From contig JAZKJL010000004.1 of the NCBI GenBank assembly GCA_040384325.1, positions 62,001-126,000 on the forward strand: 64,000 bases of DNA, read 5' to 3'. A program made the position numbers and the translations under genes. The notes below the pieces were generated by a model. The model had not been told where the DNA came from. It saw only the letters and a program-made list of their open reading frames with translations, and ran no database searches. Position 1 is the first letter of the stretch, and each line of letters starts with the position of its first letter. This document shows positions 22,845 through 32,920 of this stretch, one piece after another. Origin of the DNA: JACMLX01 sp040384325 (GTDB lineage Bacteria > Gemmatimonadota > Gemmatimonadetes > Gemmatimonadales > Gemmatimonadaceae).

Positions 22845-24632
22845 TCAGACCGTCACGGCGTCGAGTTCGTCGCTCACCTGCTGTCGTCGCAGCAGCTGCC
22901 AGTAGCGGCCGCGTTGCACCACCAGCGCGTCGTGTGTGCCCTGTTCCACGATCCGTCCTTCATCGAGCACCACGATCCATGACGCATCGCGCACGGCGCT
23001 GACGCGGTGCGACGCGATCAGCGCCGTGCGTCCCGTCAGTTCCTCGCGCAGTCCCTGCAGGATCGCCGCCTCGGTGCCGGTGTCGACCGCGCTCAGTGCA
23101 TCGTCGAGCAGCACGATCTGCGGATCACGCGCCAGTGCGCGTGCGATCGCCGCACGCTGCTTCTGGCCACCACTGAGGTTGATGCCGCGTTCGCCGAGGA
23201 TCGTGGCGTAGCCATCGGGCAGGTCCACGATCGCGGCGTCGAGCTGCGCCACCGAGGCCGCCTCACGCGCGGCGTCGTCATCGTTGCCGCCGTAGGTAAG
23301 GTTGGCGAGGATGGTGTCGCTGAAGAGCACCGTCTCCTGCGGCACGTAGCCGATGGTGGAACGCAACGCCTCCAGTGGCAGGCGTGTCGTGGGCACGCCA
23401 TCCACCAGGATCTCGCCTTCCTGCGGATTCCAGAAGCGTGGCACGAGGTCCATCAGCGCACTCTTGCCGCTGCCGGTGGCGCCGACGATGCCCACCGTGG
23501 CCCCGGCCTCCACGCGGAACGACACATCGCGCAGCACCCAGCGTGGCGTGCCGCCTTCCCCGACCGGATAGTGGAATCCGACGTTGCGGAATTCGAGTGA
23601 ACGCCCGCCGCCCACGTGCGCCGGCAGTGGCGCCGGTTCGGTGGCCGTCAGCACCGATGCGGTGGCGTTGAGGATGTCGTTGATGCGATTCATGCTCGCC
23701 GCACCGCGCTGGAACAGGTTGATCACCCAGCCGAGCGCGATCAGTGGCCAGGTGAGCATCGCGAGGTACAGGCCGAAGGCGACGAAGTCACCGACGGTGA
23801 TCTCGCCACGCAACGTGGCAGTGCCGCCGATGCCGAGTACCGCCACCGCGCCGATGCCGGCCAGCAGCTGCAGCCCGGGCGACATCAGTCCGTAGAGTTT
23901 CGCCAGCCCCATGTTGCGTCGCAGGTATTCCGCATTCAATGCCGCGAAATGCGTCTCCTCGGCCGTTTCCTGTCGGAAGGCGCGGACGATGCGCGCACCG
24001 CTGATGTTCTCCTGCGCGTGAGTGGTCATCACGCCGAAGTGTTCCTGCACCGCCTCGAAGCGCTTGTGGATCAGTGATCCGAGCACCGCCATCACCACCG
24101 GCAGCAGCACCATCGGCAGCACCGCGATCCACGTCAGCTGCGGGCTGATGCGCACCATGAACACCAGCGCGAAGATGCCACCGGCGATGGTGTTGACGAG
24201 GTACATGATCGCCGGGCCCGCCACCATCCGAACCGCCGAGAGGTCGTTGGTGAGCCGCGCCATCAGGTCGCCGGTCCGGTTGCGTCCGAAGAAACCCGCG
24301 TCCAGCGTGATCAGGTGGCGGAACATTGCGTTCCGGAGGTCGTATTCCACGTAGCGGCTGACGGCGTTCAGGATGTTGCGCATCTGGAACCGCAGCACCC
24401 CCGTGACCATTGCCGTGCCCGTCATGGCGGCGGCGATCAGCCAGATCTGGCGGGGAGGGGCGCCGGCCGCAAGGTCGTCCACGGCGCGCCGCAGCAGCCA
24501 GGGGATGGCGCTGGAGATCGCACTCGACCCGATCACGCAGGCCAGGCCCAGCACCATCCGCCCCTGGTAGGCGCGCACGAACGGCACGAGCGCGCGCAGG
24601 GCGCGCAGGCTGCTGGTACGAGGCTTGCTCAT
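22845..24632 (-). CDS. ABC exporter half-transporter (permease-ATPase fusion)
   Basis: A 595-residue fused ABC exporter. Six membrane helices occupy about residues 15-305 (LGLACVIGSSAISSAIPWLL and LLAGIGAVAVLGIGG are two of them). The ATPase domain follows with Walker A GATGSGKS, Q-loop YVPQETVLFSD, signature NLSGGQKQR, Walker B IVLLDDALSAVD and the switch His in LIASHRVSAV. Family members (MsbA, MdlAB, lipid or drug exporters) work as dimers. It stands alone, so a homodimer is likely. The start is ATG 24632 (MSKPRTSSLRALRA); the frame is open 20 codons upstream but that part is atypical. Confidence 0.93.
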   Translation of the reverse strand: MSKPRTSSLRALRALVPFVRAYQGRMVLGLACVIGSSAISSAIPWLLRRAVDDLAAGAPPRQIWLIAAAMTGTAMVTGVLRFQMRNILNAVSRYVEYDLRNAMFRHLITLDAGFFGRNRTGDLMARLTNDLSAVRMVAGPAIMYLVNTIAGGIFALVFMVRISPQLTWIAVLPMVLLPVVMAVLGSLIHKRFEAVQEHFGVMTTHAQENISGARIVRAFRQETAEETHFAALNAEYLRRNMGLAKLYGLMSPGLQLLAGIGAVAVLGIGGTATLRGEITVGDFVAFGLYLAMLTWPLIALGWVINLFQRGAASMNRINDILNATASVLTATEPAPLPAHVGGGRSLEFRNVGFHYPVGEGGTPRWVLRDVSFRVEAGATVGIVGATGSGKSALMDLVPRFWNPQEGEILVDGVPTTRLPLEALRSTIGYVPQETVLFSDTILANLTYGGNDDDAAREAASVAQLDAAIVDLPDGYATILGERGINLSGGQKQRAAIARALARDPQIVLLDDALSAVDTGTEAAILQGLREELTGRTALIASHRVSAVRDASWIVVLDEGRIVEQGTHDALVVQRGRYWQLLRRQQVSDELDAVTV

Positions 24633-24701
24633 CAGATTGGTAAGCGCTGCAACGACGACCGTACAGACGTCGTGGCGTGACCATCTGCACAAGGAGAATT
24701 C

Positions 24702-25571
24702 ATGCGATCGAGTGAAGTTATGCCCCGAATGTTTCTGCCGCTGGCCGCCGTGGCAGTCCTGCTGAGCGCCTGTGGCGACAAGAAGAGCGACGACCTGGCC
24801 GCTGGTGTTTCAGCCGCCGGTGACACCGTGCGCTCCATGACGGGTGACTCGGTGTCCGCCGTCGAGGTGATTCCGCCGGCCGCCACGCCGCCGACCACGG
24901 CCGCCGAGCCGCTGGTGGCTGGTCGCGAGTCTCCGGCGCCCGTAGCCTCCCGTCCGCGTCCGGCCACCCGGCCGACAACGCGTCCGGCAGCTCCGCGTCC
25001 AACGCCGAGTTCGTCCGGCAGCACGCCGTCCAGCGCGTCCTCGTCGTCCTCGGGTACCGTGGCAGCCGGCACGACGATCAGTGTGACCAACGGCCCCAAG
25101 GTCTGCTCCAACACGCTGACTGTCGGTGATCGGGTCACCACGACCACCAACAACGCGATCAGCGCCAGCAATGGTGTCTCGATTCCGGCCGGTGCCCGCA
25201 TGGGCCTGGTCGTGACCAAGTCCAAGACCTCCGGCTCGCAGGGTGATGACGCGGCGCTCGAGTTCGACGTCCGCAGCCTGACGTTCGGCGATGAGACCTA
25301 CACGGTCGCCGGCACCGTCTCCACCGATGCGGTGGTGATGGAGCGCAAGGGTGGCGATGGCAAGAAGGTCGCGATCGGTGCCGCCGCTGGCGCCGTGATC
25401 GGCAACGTGATCGGTGGTGGCAGCCGTGCCCAGCGCACGGTGGTCGGTGCCGCGGCGGGTGGCCTGGCCGGTGCCGCGGCAGCAGCCATGACGGGCGACC
25501 GTCTGGCCTGCTTGCCGGAGAATGCGGCGCTCACCGTCCGCCTCGGCAGCGCGCTGACGGTCAAGAACTGA
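24702..25571 (+). CDS. lipoprotein with C-terminal glycine-zipper segment
   Basis: A 289-residue lipoprotein. The signal ends in a lipobox (FLPLAAVAVLLSAC), then a disordered Ala-Pro-Thr-Ser-rich region to about residue 125. A structured middle part follows (ISVTNGPKVCSNTLTVGDRV; VSIPAGARMGLVV) and a glycine-zipper repeat (AIGAAAGAVIGNVIGGG and VVGAAAGGLAGAAAAAM), ending with a cysteine-containing tail. Glycine zippers of this type appear in outer-membrane lipoproteins that oligomerise. The start is firm: AAGGAG at 24691-24696, five bases before ATG 24702. It ends before a strong terminator. Confidence 0.8.
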   Translation: MRSSEVMPRMFLPLAAVAVLLSACGDKKSDDLAAGVSAAGDTVRSMTGDSVSAVEVIPPAATPPTTAAEPLVAGRESPAPVASRPRPATRPTTRPAAPRPTPSSSGSTPSSASSSSSGTVAAGTTISVTNGPKVCSNTLTVGDRVTTTTNNAISASNGVSIPAGARMGLVVTKSKTSGSQGDDAALEFDVRSLTFGDETYTVAGTVSTDAVVMERKGGDGKKVAIGAAAGAVIGNVIGGGSRAQRTVVGAAAGGLAGAAAAAMTGDRLACLPENAALTVRLGSALTVKN

Positions 25572-25646
25572 GTTGAATCGGCTCGTGCGCACCACCCTGC
25601 GCGCGGGCTGATCGGTCGAGACCGGGCTCACCCGGAATTGACCACT

Positions 25647-25690
25647 GACGGGCCCACCCTCGCTTCGGCAGGGTGGGCCCGTCGGCTTTT
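25647..25690 (+). terminator. rho-independent terminator
   Basis: A perfect 14-base stem (GACGGGCCCACCCT, 25647-25660, with 25670-25683) and 9-base loop are followed by GGCTTTT. It ends the lipoprotein transcript. Confidence 0.85.
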
Positions 25691-25774
25691 CGTTGCCGAG
25701 CGATGCTCGCGCGCCCGACGGCGGGCGGCGGTATCGTGTACCGGAGGAAACCGTTCGCCGCGCGCGGACGTCAG

Positions 25775-28700
25775 ATGCCTGATTCCGGTGTGCCGCCGGC
25801 TGCATCCCCCCTCGCATCCCCCTCCGTGCGTCTCCGCGTCATCCTGTCGTTCCTGACCGCTGTGGCACTGGTCGTCACCGCCCCATTGCAGGCGCAGCAG
25901 CAACTCGACGTCATTCGCGGCCTCATCACCGGGCCCGACTCCATCCCGATCGCCGGCGCGCGCGTCACCGCCACCTCGTTGTCGGGCAACGTCAATCGCA
26001 ACGCCCGCACCGACACCCGCGGGCGCTTCACCATCACCTTCCCGGGTGGCGACGGCGACTACTTCATCACCGTGACCGCACTCGGCTTCGCGCCCAAGCG
26101 GTTCGAGGTGAAGCGCACCGCCGACCAGGAAGTGCTGCTGGCCGACACCCGGCTCTCGCGCGCCGTGCAGCAGCTCGACGAGGTGCGCGTGGTGGGTGAC
26201 CGGCCGCGCACCACGCGCGACGATCGTACGCCCGACATCAGCGGCAGTGAGCGCGCGGTGAACAGCGGCAACGTGGCCGCGGGGCAGGCGGGCGACCTCG
26301 CGGCGATGGCGGCGTCGCTTCCCGGTGTGCAGCTGGTTCCTGGAGCCGACGGCGATCCATCGGGCTTCTCCGTTCTCGGGCTCACCCCCGACCAGAACAA
26401 CGCGACGCTCAACGGGCAGAACTTCAACGGGTCCAACCTGCCGCGCGACGCGGGTATGCAGACATCGCTGGTCACCGCACCGTACGACGTGTCGCGGGGT
26501 GGATTCAGTGGCGCGCAGTTCGCGATTCGCACGCCGAGTGGTTCCAACTTCCGCTCGCGCACGATGAGCCTGAACCTGGATGCGCCGGCCCTGCAGTTCA
26601 CCGACGCCGCAGCGCGATCCCTCGGACAGGAGTTCAGCAACGCCTCGCTCGGTGGGTTGCTGGCCGGCCCGATCGTCGCCGACAAGGCGTTCTACAACCT
26701 GTCGTACCAACTCGGCCGGCGCAGCAACGACCTGCGCTCGGTGCTGAACACCGATGCCGACGGCCTGCTGACCAGCGGGGTGTCACCCGATTCCGCGGCG
26801 CGACTGCTCGGCATCATGCAATCGCTCGGCATTCCCGCCACCACGGCCGCCAACCCGCAGAGCCGCCTCAGCGATCAGGGCAACCTGTTCGGCGCCATCA
26901 ACCTGTCGCCACCGGGGTCGCGCACCGGACAGGCCTTTACGTTCACTGGCAACGGTTCGTGGAATCGCACTGCACCCGTCAGCGGTTCGGTCAGTGAACT
27001 CCCTGGCCACAGCGGCGAACGGATCAACTGGAACGGGGGATTGTCGGGACGTCACTCCGCCTACTTCAACAGCGGCATCCTCACCGAGACCAACGTCAAC
27101 CTCAACGCGTCGCGCAATTACGGCTCACCGTTCTACGACTTGCCGAGTGCCAGCGTCCGCGTCAACTCGACGCTCTCGGATGGCACCGATGGGCTGCGCG
27201 TGTTGCAGTTCGGTGGCAACCCGTTCCTCGCGACGTCGCAGGAGAATGCCAGTGCCGGCGTGCTCAACACGCTCTCCTGGTTCTCACAGAACAGCAGGCA
27301 TCGCCTGAAGTTCACCAGTGAGCTGCGGTACGACCGCTTCCGCGTGGACCAGACGCTGAACCGCTTCGGCTCGTACTCGTTCAATTCACTGTCCGACCTC
27401 GAGGCCGGCCGGGCGGTGTCGTTCACGCGCCAGCTGGCACCGCGCGAGCGGACCGGCAGCCAGGCCATCGCCGCCGTGTCGTTGGGTGATGCGTGGCGGA
27501 AGAGCAACGACCTGCAGATCCAGTACGGAGTGCGTCTCGACGGCAACCGGTTCGACCGCGGGCCGGTGGAGAATCCGGAGTTGCAGCGGCTCTTTGGCGT
27601 GCGCAATACGGCAGTGCCGAATCGTGTCTACGTCAGCCCGCGAGTCGGCTTTTCGTGGACGCTCGGTACCGCGCCACAGATCGCCGCCTTCGACGGTGCG
27701 GTGCGCGGCCCTCGCGCGGTGGTGCGCGGTGGCATCGGCATCTTCCAGAACGTGCCGCAGGCGGGCCTGCTCGGCAGCGCCATCGACAACTCGGGACTGA
27801 CCGGTGCGGTGCAGCAGCTCGGCTGCTTCGGCGCCACGTCACCGTCGCCGCAGTGGAACAACTGGCTCACCAACCCGTCGCTGATCCCGCAGCAGTGCGC
27901 CGACGGTAGCGTCACGTCCCCGTTCGCCAACGGCGCGCCGAACGTGACGCTCTTCGCCACCGACTGGGCGGCCACGCGCAGCCTCCGCTCCAACCTGCAG
28001 TGGAACGGCCCGATCCTGCGCAACCGCTTCAGCGCCAGCGTGGACGTGACGTACTCGCGCAACATGAACCAGCCCGGCACGGTGGACCTGAACTTCGCCG
28101 GTGCGCCGCGCTTCACCCTCGCCGACGAGGCGGGGCGACCGGTCTACGTGCCGGCGGCGGGGATCGATCCGCTCACCGGCGCCGCGGCGCCGCGCGAGTC
28201 GCGCCTCTCGCCGGCGTTCAACGTGGTGAACGCGAATCAGTCCGACCTGCTCAGCGAGTCGCGGCAGGTGAGCGTGCGCCTCTCTCCGCTCAGCTTCAAC
28301 TCGCGCGTGCAGTGGAGCCTGTCGTACGTCTACGGCAACGTCCGCGAGCAGTTCCGCGGCTTCCAGAGCACCGTCGGCGATCCGCGCGACATCGCCTGGT
28401 CACGGTCCTCATTCGACTCGCGGCATCAGTATCAGTACACGCTCGGCTACAACTTCTTCGACGCGGTGCGCGTCAGCTGGTTCGGCAGCATCCGCTCCGG
28501 CAACCCGTACACACCGCTGATCGGTGGTGACGTGAATGGCGACGGCCTGTCGAACGATCGCGCCTTCATCACCAATCCCGATGCCACCGCCGATGTCGCG
28601 ACAGCCGCCGGCATCCGATCGCTGCTGACCAGTGCCGGCTCCGATGCGCGCGAGTGTCTCGAGCGCCAGCTTGGCTCGCTGGCCGGTCGCAACAGCTGCA

Positions 28701-29569
28701 AGGGCGCCTGGACGCAGAATGCCTTCCTCAGCATCTCGTTCAATCCGCTCAAGCTGCGGCTGCCGCAGCGCGCCACGCTCTCGCTGCAGGTCGGCAACCC
28801 GCTCGGCGCCGCGGACCTGCTGCTCAATGGCTCGAACAACCTGCGCGGATGGGGCCAGCCGGCACAGCCGGATCCGACGCTGCTCTACGTCCGCGGCTTC
28901 GACGCCAGCGCACAGCGGTATCGCTACGAGGTGAACCAGCGCTTCGGCGCCACCCGCCCGGCCTTCAGCAGCTTCCGTGCGCCGGTCACCGTGACCGCGC
29001 AGATGCGCTTCGATCTCGGCGCCTCACGCGAGCGGCAGGTGCTCACGCAGTCGCTGGATCGCGGCCGCCGTACGCAGGGCCAGAAGGCCAGCGAGCCGTT
29101 GCTGAACGCGATGTACGGCAGCGGCGGCGTGACCATCAACCCACTCGCGCAGATCCTGCGGCAGTCCGACTCGCTCCGGCTCACCGGCCCGCAGGCCGAC
29201 AGCATCGCCACCCTCAACCGGCTCTACACCATCCGTCAGAGCAGCATCTGGGCCCCGGTGGTGAAGGAGTTCGCCAAGCTCGACGATCGCTACGACCAGG
29301 ATCGCGCCTACGGCCTGTACAAGCGCGCCCGCGAGTCGTCGATCGACCTTCTGCGCACCATGGCCCCCTCGATTCGCGGCGTCCTCTCGGCGGAGCAGCG
29401 CCGGAAGCTGCCGCCGATCGTGGCCAGCCACCTCGACCAGCGCTACCTGGCGTCGATCCGCTCCGGCACGATGGGCGGCGGACTCGATTTCGGTGGCTTC
29501 GGTGGGTTTGGCGGTGGCGGGGGTATCAACATCCCGCAGGGCGGCGGCCAAACCATCATCGTTCGATGA
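25775..29569 (+). CDS. Oar-like TonB-dependent outer-membrane receptor
   Basis: About 1264 residues. A signal peptide (VILSFLTAVALVVTAPLQAQ) is followed by a CarboxypepD_reg domain (VIRGLITGPDSIPIAGARVT through KRFEVKR, about 40-120), then a plug region (LAAMAASLPGVQLVPG; LNGQNFNGSNLPRDAG) and a long beta-barrel with alternating strands such as GIFQNVPQAG and SWFGSIRSGNPYTPL. A helical region and a glycine-rich tail (GGGLDFGGFGGFGGGGG) after the barrel are unusual. No TonB box is clear. The substrate is unknown; Oar-type receptors are linked to uptake or export of peptides and proteins. The start is ATG 25775; the frame is open upstream through the terminator. Confidence 0.88.
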   Translation: MPDSGVPPAASPLASPSVRLRVILSFLTAVALVVTAPLQAQQQLDVIRGLITGPDSIPIAGARVTATSLSGNVNRNARTDTRGRFTITFPGGDGDYFITVTALGFAPKRFEVKRTADQEVLLADTRLSRAVQQLDEVRVVGDRPRTTRDDRTPDISGSERAVNSGNVAAGQAGDLAAMAASLPGVQLVPGADGDPSGFSVLGLTPDQNNATLNGQNFNGSNLPRDAGMQTSLVTAPYDVSRGGFSGAQFAIRTPSGSNFRSRTMSLNLDAPALQFTDAAARSLGQEFSNASLGGLLAGPIVADKAFYNLSYQLGRRSNDLRSVLNTDADGLLTSGVSPDSAARLLGIMQSLGIPATTAANPQSRLSDQGNLFGAINLSPPGSRTGQAFTFTGNGSWNRTAPVSGSVSELPGHSGERINWNGGLSGRHSAYFNSGILTETNVNLNASRNYGSPFYDLPSASVRVNSTLSDGTDGLRVLQFGGNPFLATSQENASAGVLNTLSWFSQNSRHRLKFTSELRYDRFRVDQTLNRFGSYSFNSLSDLEAGRAVSFTRQLAPRERTGSQAIAAVSLGDAWRKSNDLQIQYGVRLDGNRFDRGPVENPELQRLFGVRNTAVPNRVYVSPRVGFSWTLGTAPQIAAFDGAVRGPRAVVRGGIGIFQNVPQAGLLGSAIDNSGLTGAVQQLGCFGATSPSPQWNNWLTNPSLIPQQCADGSVTSPFANGAPNVTLFATDWAATRSLRSNLQWNGPILRNRFSASVDVTYSRNMNQPGTVDLNFAGAPRFTLADEAGRPVYVPAAGIDPLTGAAAPRESRLSPAFNVVNANQSDLLSESRQVSVRLSPLSFNSRVQWSLSYVYGNVREQFRGFQSTVGDPRDIAWSRSSFDSRHQYQYTLGYNFFDAVRVSWFGSIRSGNPYTPLIGGDVNGDGLSNDRAFITNPDATADVATAAGIRSLLTSAGSDARECLERQLGSLAGRNSCKGAWTQNAFLSISFNPLKLRLPQRATLSLQVGNPLGAADLLLNGSNNLRGWGQPAQPDPTLLYVRGFDASAQRYRYEVNQRFGATRPAFSSFRAPVTVTAQMRFDLGASRERQVLTQSLDRGRRTQGQKASEPLLNAMYGSGGVTINPLAQILRQSDSLRLTGPQADSIATLNRLYTIRQSSIWAPVVKEFAKLDDRYDQDRAYGLYKRARESSIDLLRTMAPSIRGVLSAEQRRKLPPIVASHLDQRYLASIRSGTMGGGLDFGGFGGFGGGGGINIPQGGGQTIIVR

Positions 29570-30933
29570 ATCACCATTCACCACTGACGCACATGACGCC
29601 GTCTTCCATCCGTTCCTTCCTCGCGCTGGCCGTCACGATCGGTGCGGCCGGCGCACTCGGCGCGCAGTCGCTGCCGCCGGTGCGTCCACTCGGCACGGTG
29701 ATCCGGGTATCTCCCACCGGTGAACTCGGCAGCGTGGCGGCAGTCCGCCCGCTCCCCGGTGGTCGGGTGCTGGTGAACGACATCACACGCCGCCAGCTGC
29801 TGCTGCTCGATTCGGCCTTCGCCAAGGAAGGGGTGATCGCCGACACCACCGCCGCCACCGCCAATGCCTACAGCGGTCGCGTGGCCGGGATGATCCCGTA
29901 TCGCGGCGATTCCACGCTGTTCATCGATCCCACCTCGTTGTCGATGCTGGTGCTCGATGGCACGGGCAAGGTCGCACGCGTGATGGCGGTGCCGCGTCCC
30001 AACGATGCGCAGTTCATGGTCGGTGGGCCGTTCGGCACGCCAGGCTTCGACAGCAAGGGACGCATCGTGTATCGCGGCTTCAGCCGTCCCAACCTGCCAC
30101 CGCCGCCGCCGGCCGGCAGCCCGGCGGGCACCATGCCGCGCATTCCCGAGCAGCCCGACTCGGCGCCGATCCTGCGCGTTGCACTCGACACGCGCACGCT
30201 CGATACCGCCAGCTTCTTCAAGATCCCGAAGACGCGCGTCAGCATGACGCAGAACGATCGCGGGCAGATGTCGGTCTCGATGATGATGAACCCGATGCCC
30301 GTGGTGGATGACTGGACGCTGCTGCCCGACGGCACGCTGGCCGTGGTACGCGGTGCGGACTATCACATCGACTGGCTGGCACCGGATGGTTCGCGCACCA
30401 GCACCGCCAAGATCCCGTTCGAGTGGCAGCGCCTCACCGACGAAGCGAAGCAGACATTCGTGGACTCGGCCAAGACCGCGATGGAGACGCAGCGCGCGCG
30501 CACGATGAGCGTCGGTGGTGGCAACGTCTCGATCAGCGGACCGGCCGGCGGCGGTCCCGGTGGCGGAGAGATGACGATGATGCGCGTGGAGATCGGAGGC
30601 AGTGGTGGTCCGCCGCGTCCCGCCGCTGCGGCCGGTGGTGCACCGCCCGCCATGCCGCCGATCAACATGGTGCCGATCACCGAGATCCCCGATTACCGCC
30701 CCGCGTTCGGCACCGGCGCCGTCCGCGCCGACCTCGATGGCAACCTCTGGATCCGTACCAGCAAGGTGGCGAATGGTGGCCCGGTCTACGACGTGGTGAA
30801 CCGCAGCGGCACGCTGGTGGACCGAGTCTCGTTCCCGTTCGGCCGTGTCATCGCCGGTTTCGGCCCGGGCGTGGTCTACATGGGTGTGCGCGACGACAAC
30901 GGCGCGCGGCTCGAACTGGCGCACATCCGCTGA
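29566..30933 (+). CDS. secreted beta-propeller-like protein coupled to the TonB receptor
   Basis: A 455-residue protein with a signal peptide (IRSFLALAVTIGAAGALGAQ, cleavage before S) and a body of repeated beta strands resembling the 6-bladed propeller type (GGRVLVNDITRRQLLLLDS; LFIDPTSLSMLVLDGTGK; GTLAVVRGADYHIDWLAPDG; GNLWIRTSKV). A glycine-, proline- and methionine-rich insertion lies at about residues 320-365. It begins with ATG 29566 in an ATGA overlap with the receptor stop; ATG 29593 is an alternative. The coupling suggests a partner of the receptor, perhaps a surface or periplasmic subunit; this is inference. Confidence 0.75.
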   Translation: MNHHSPLTHMTPSSIRSFLALAVTIGAAGALGAQSLPPVRPLGTVIRVSPTGELGSVAAVRPLPGGRVLVNDITRRQLLLLDSAFAKEGVIADTTAATANAYSGRVAGMIPYRGDSTLFIDPTSLSMLVLDGTGKVARVMAVPRPNDAQFMVGGPFGTPGFDSKGRIVYRGFSRPNLPPPPPAGSPAGTMPRIPEQPDSAPILRVALDTRTLDTASFFKIPKTRVSMTQNDRGQMSVSMMMNPMPVVDDWTLLPDGTLAVVRGADYHIDWLAPDGSRTSTAKIPFEWQRLTDEAKQTFVDSAKTAMETQRARTMSVGGGNVSISGPAGGGPGGGEMTMMRVEIGGSGGPPRPAAAAGGAPPAMPPINMVPITEIPDYRPAFGTGAVRADLDGNLWIRTSKVANGGPVYDVVNRSGTLVDRVSFPFGRVIAGFGPGVVYMGVRDDNGARLELAHIR

Positions 30934-30960
30934 CGCTGCGTCACTGACATCGATCGCAAT

Positions 30961-30996
30961 GCAGACGCGCGAAAGGGAGACCTTTCGCGCGTCTGC
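30961..30996. terminator. bidirectional hairpin terminator
   Basis: A perfect 16-base stem (GCAGACGCGCGAAAGG at 30961-30976, with 30981-30996) and GAGA loop separate the propeller gene from the convergent gamma-glutamyltransferase gene. No T-run follows on either strand. Confidence 0.75.
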
Positions 30997-31030
30997 GTTC
31001 TACGGCTGCCACGGGGCGTCGGGCCGCGGC

Positions 31031-32827
31031 TCAGTACCCGATCGCCGCTCCGAACGCGCGGGGCTCGGACACGCCGTGCCAGCCACCCGGCACCCGCCGG
31101 ATGGCGTTCACGTTCGCGATGCCGCCAAGAAAGTCCACCTTGTGGCCCATCGCCCGCAACGCGTCGATGGTCGCCGACGGGAAGCCGTTCGTCTCGAGCC
31201 GGATCTCGTCCGGCAGCGCCTGGTGATGGATGCGTGGTGCACGCATCGCGTCGGCCAGCGGCATGCCGAACTCGATCACGTTCAGGATCACCTGGCTGGT
31301 GGCCGAGATGATGCGCGGACCGCCGGCGGCGCCGGCGACCATCTGCACCTTCCCCTGCGCATCGAGCACCACCGTCGGTGACATCGCGGACAGCATGCGC
31401 TTGCCCGGCTCGATCTTGTTCGCTTCGCCCTGCACCAGCCCGAACATGTTCGGCTTGCCCGGCTGCACTGCGAAGTCGTCCATCTCGTCGTTCATCATGA
31501 AGCCGACGCTGGCCAGGTACACGCCGCTGCCCCACGAGTTGTTGAGCGTGGTGGTGGTCGCCACTGCGCTGCCGTCGCCATCCACCACCGAGTAGTGCGT
31601 GGTGTGCATGCCGTCGGCCATCTGCTGCGTGACGGTCGGCGTGGAGGTGGCCCTGGTTCGATCGATCGACTGGTACAGCCCGCGCGCGTAGTCCTTGCTG
31701 GTGAGCTGCGCGATCGGCACCGGATAGAAATCCGGATCGGCGATCTTGCTGTTGCGATCGATGAACGAGCGCTGGTAGGCGCTGCCGAGCAGGTGCACGT
31801 AGGCCGGGCTGCCGAACGCCGGCATCTGGCGCTCGTGCTCCATGATGTTCATCGTCTCGGCCATCGTGACGCCGCCTGACGACGACGGCGGCATGCCCAC
31901 CAGCGTATAGCCGCGATACGTCCACACCAGTGGTTCGCGCCAGCGCGGCGTGTACTTCTCCAAGTCCGCACGCGTGATGATGCCACCGCCGCGCTGCTCC
32001 TCGGCCGCGATGCTGTCCGCGATCCAGCCGCGATAGAAGGCCGTCGCGCCGTCAGCCGCAATCGCCTGCAGCGTGCGAGCCAGCGCGGGCTGCTGGAACA
32101 GCGTGCCGATCGGTGGTGCGCTGTCGCCGCGCATGAACATGGCGCGCGCCGCGAACCGCGACAGCAGTGAGCGACTGCGCGTGATGCTGCTGTACAGCCC
32201 CGAATCGATGGCGAACCCCTCGCTCGCCATGCGAATCGCCGGTGCCATCACCTGTGCGCGCGTGAGCCGGCCATACTTTGCCTGCGCCGCGATCAACCCC
32301 GCCACCGAGCCGGGCACGCCGCTCGAGCGCCAGCCGACGATGCTGCCGTCGGTGGTGCCGTCGGGCTTCAGGTACATGTCGCGCGAGGCCGCCAAAGGTG
32401 CCACTTCGCGATAATCCACCACTTCACGGCGTCCATCGGCCATCTGGATCACCATATAGCCGCCACCACCGATGTTGCCCGCCTCGGGCCAGACCACGGC
32501 CAGCGCGAATCCGGTGGCCACCGCCGCGTCGACCGCGTTGCCGCCCAGCTTCATCACCTCGGCGCCCGCGGCACTGGCCAGCGGAGCGTTGCTGCTCACC
32601 ATGCCATGTTCGGCGAACGTCGCCGGCGCATTGGCCGCGAAGCGCCAGCCGTCGGCGAACACCACCGGATCGCGCCGCACCGAGTCCTCGCGGGCACCCA
32701 CCGCGGGCGGAGTGCTGGCGACCGGCGCAGGCGTGGTGGCGGGCTGCGGCGGGCGACATGCCGACAACAGCAGCAGGCCGGCCAGCGGCAGCGACGTGAG
32801 GCGACGGACCAGCGTGGAAGCAACCAT
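31031..32827 (-). CDS. ggt: gamma-glutamyltransferase lipoprotein
   Basis: A 598-residue enzyme of the Ntn-hydrolase GGT family. The autocleavage site and nucleophile is Thr409 in TTHYSVVDGDGSAV, followed by TLNNSWGSGV and NDEMDDFAVQPG (substrate loop) and the GGPRIISATSQV stretch that matches the family's GSPGG region. The large subunit carries EVMKLGGNAVDAAVATGFAL and PEAGNIGGGGYMVIQ. The start at ATG 32827 gives a signal with lipobox (LAGLLLLSAC), so the enzyme is probably a lipoprotein, whereas most bacterial GGTs are soluble and periplasmic. It cleaves glutathione and gamma-glutamyl compounds. Confidence 0.93.
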   Translation of the reverse strand: MVASTLVRRLTSLPLAGLLLLSACRPPQPATTPAPVASTPPAVGAREDSVRRDPVVFADGWRFAANAPATFAEHGMVSSNAPLASAAGAEVMKLGGNAVDAAVATGFALAVVWPEAGNIGGGGYMVIQMADGRREVVDYREVAPLAASRDMYLKPDGTTDGSIVGWRSSGVPGSVAGLIAAQAKYGRLTRAQVMAPAIRMASEGFAIDSGLYSSITRSRSLLSRFAARAMFMRGDSAPPIGTLFQQPALARTLQAIAADGATAFYRGWIADSIAAEEQRGGGIITRADLEKYTPRWREPLVWTYRGYTLVGMPPSSSGGVTMAETMNIMEHERQMPAFGSPAYVHLLGSAYQRSFIDRNSKIADPDFYPVPIAQLTSKDYARGLYQSIDRTRATSTPTVTQQMADGMHTTHYSVVDGDGSAVATTTTLNNSWGSGVYLASVGFMMNDEMDDFAVQPGKPNMFGLVQGEANKIEPGKRMLSAMSPTVVLDAQGKVQMVAGAAGGPRIISATSQVILNVIEFGMPLADAMRAPRIHHQALPDEIRLETNGFPSATIDALRAMGHKVDFLGGIANVNAIRRVPGGWHGVSEPRAFGAAIGY

Positions 32828-32920
32828 CGATGGGACCGGAGGAAGCGGGTGGCGGTTTGCACGGCACGGTGCGTGCGACACGGTCGAGCGCGGCGCCATC
32901 GTGTCCCGACGGCGACCGAC

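Noticed and set aside
25673..25774. A longer TonB-receptor start upstream of 25775
   Set aside because: The extra part would begin inside the terminator hairpin of the preceding gene and would spoil the signal peptide.
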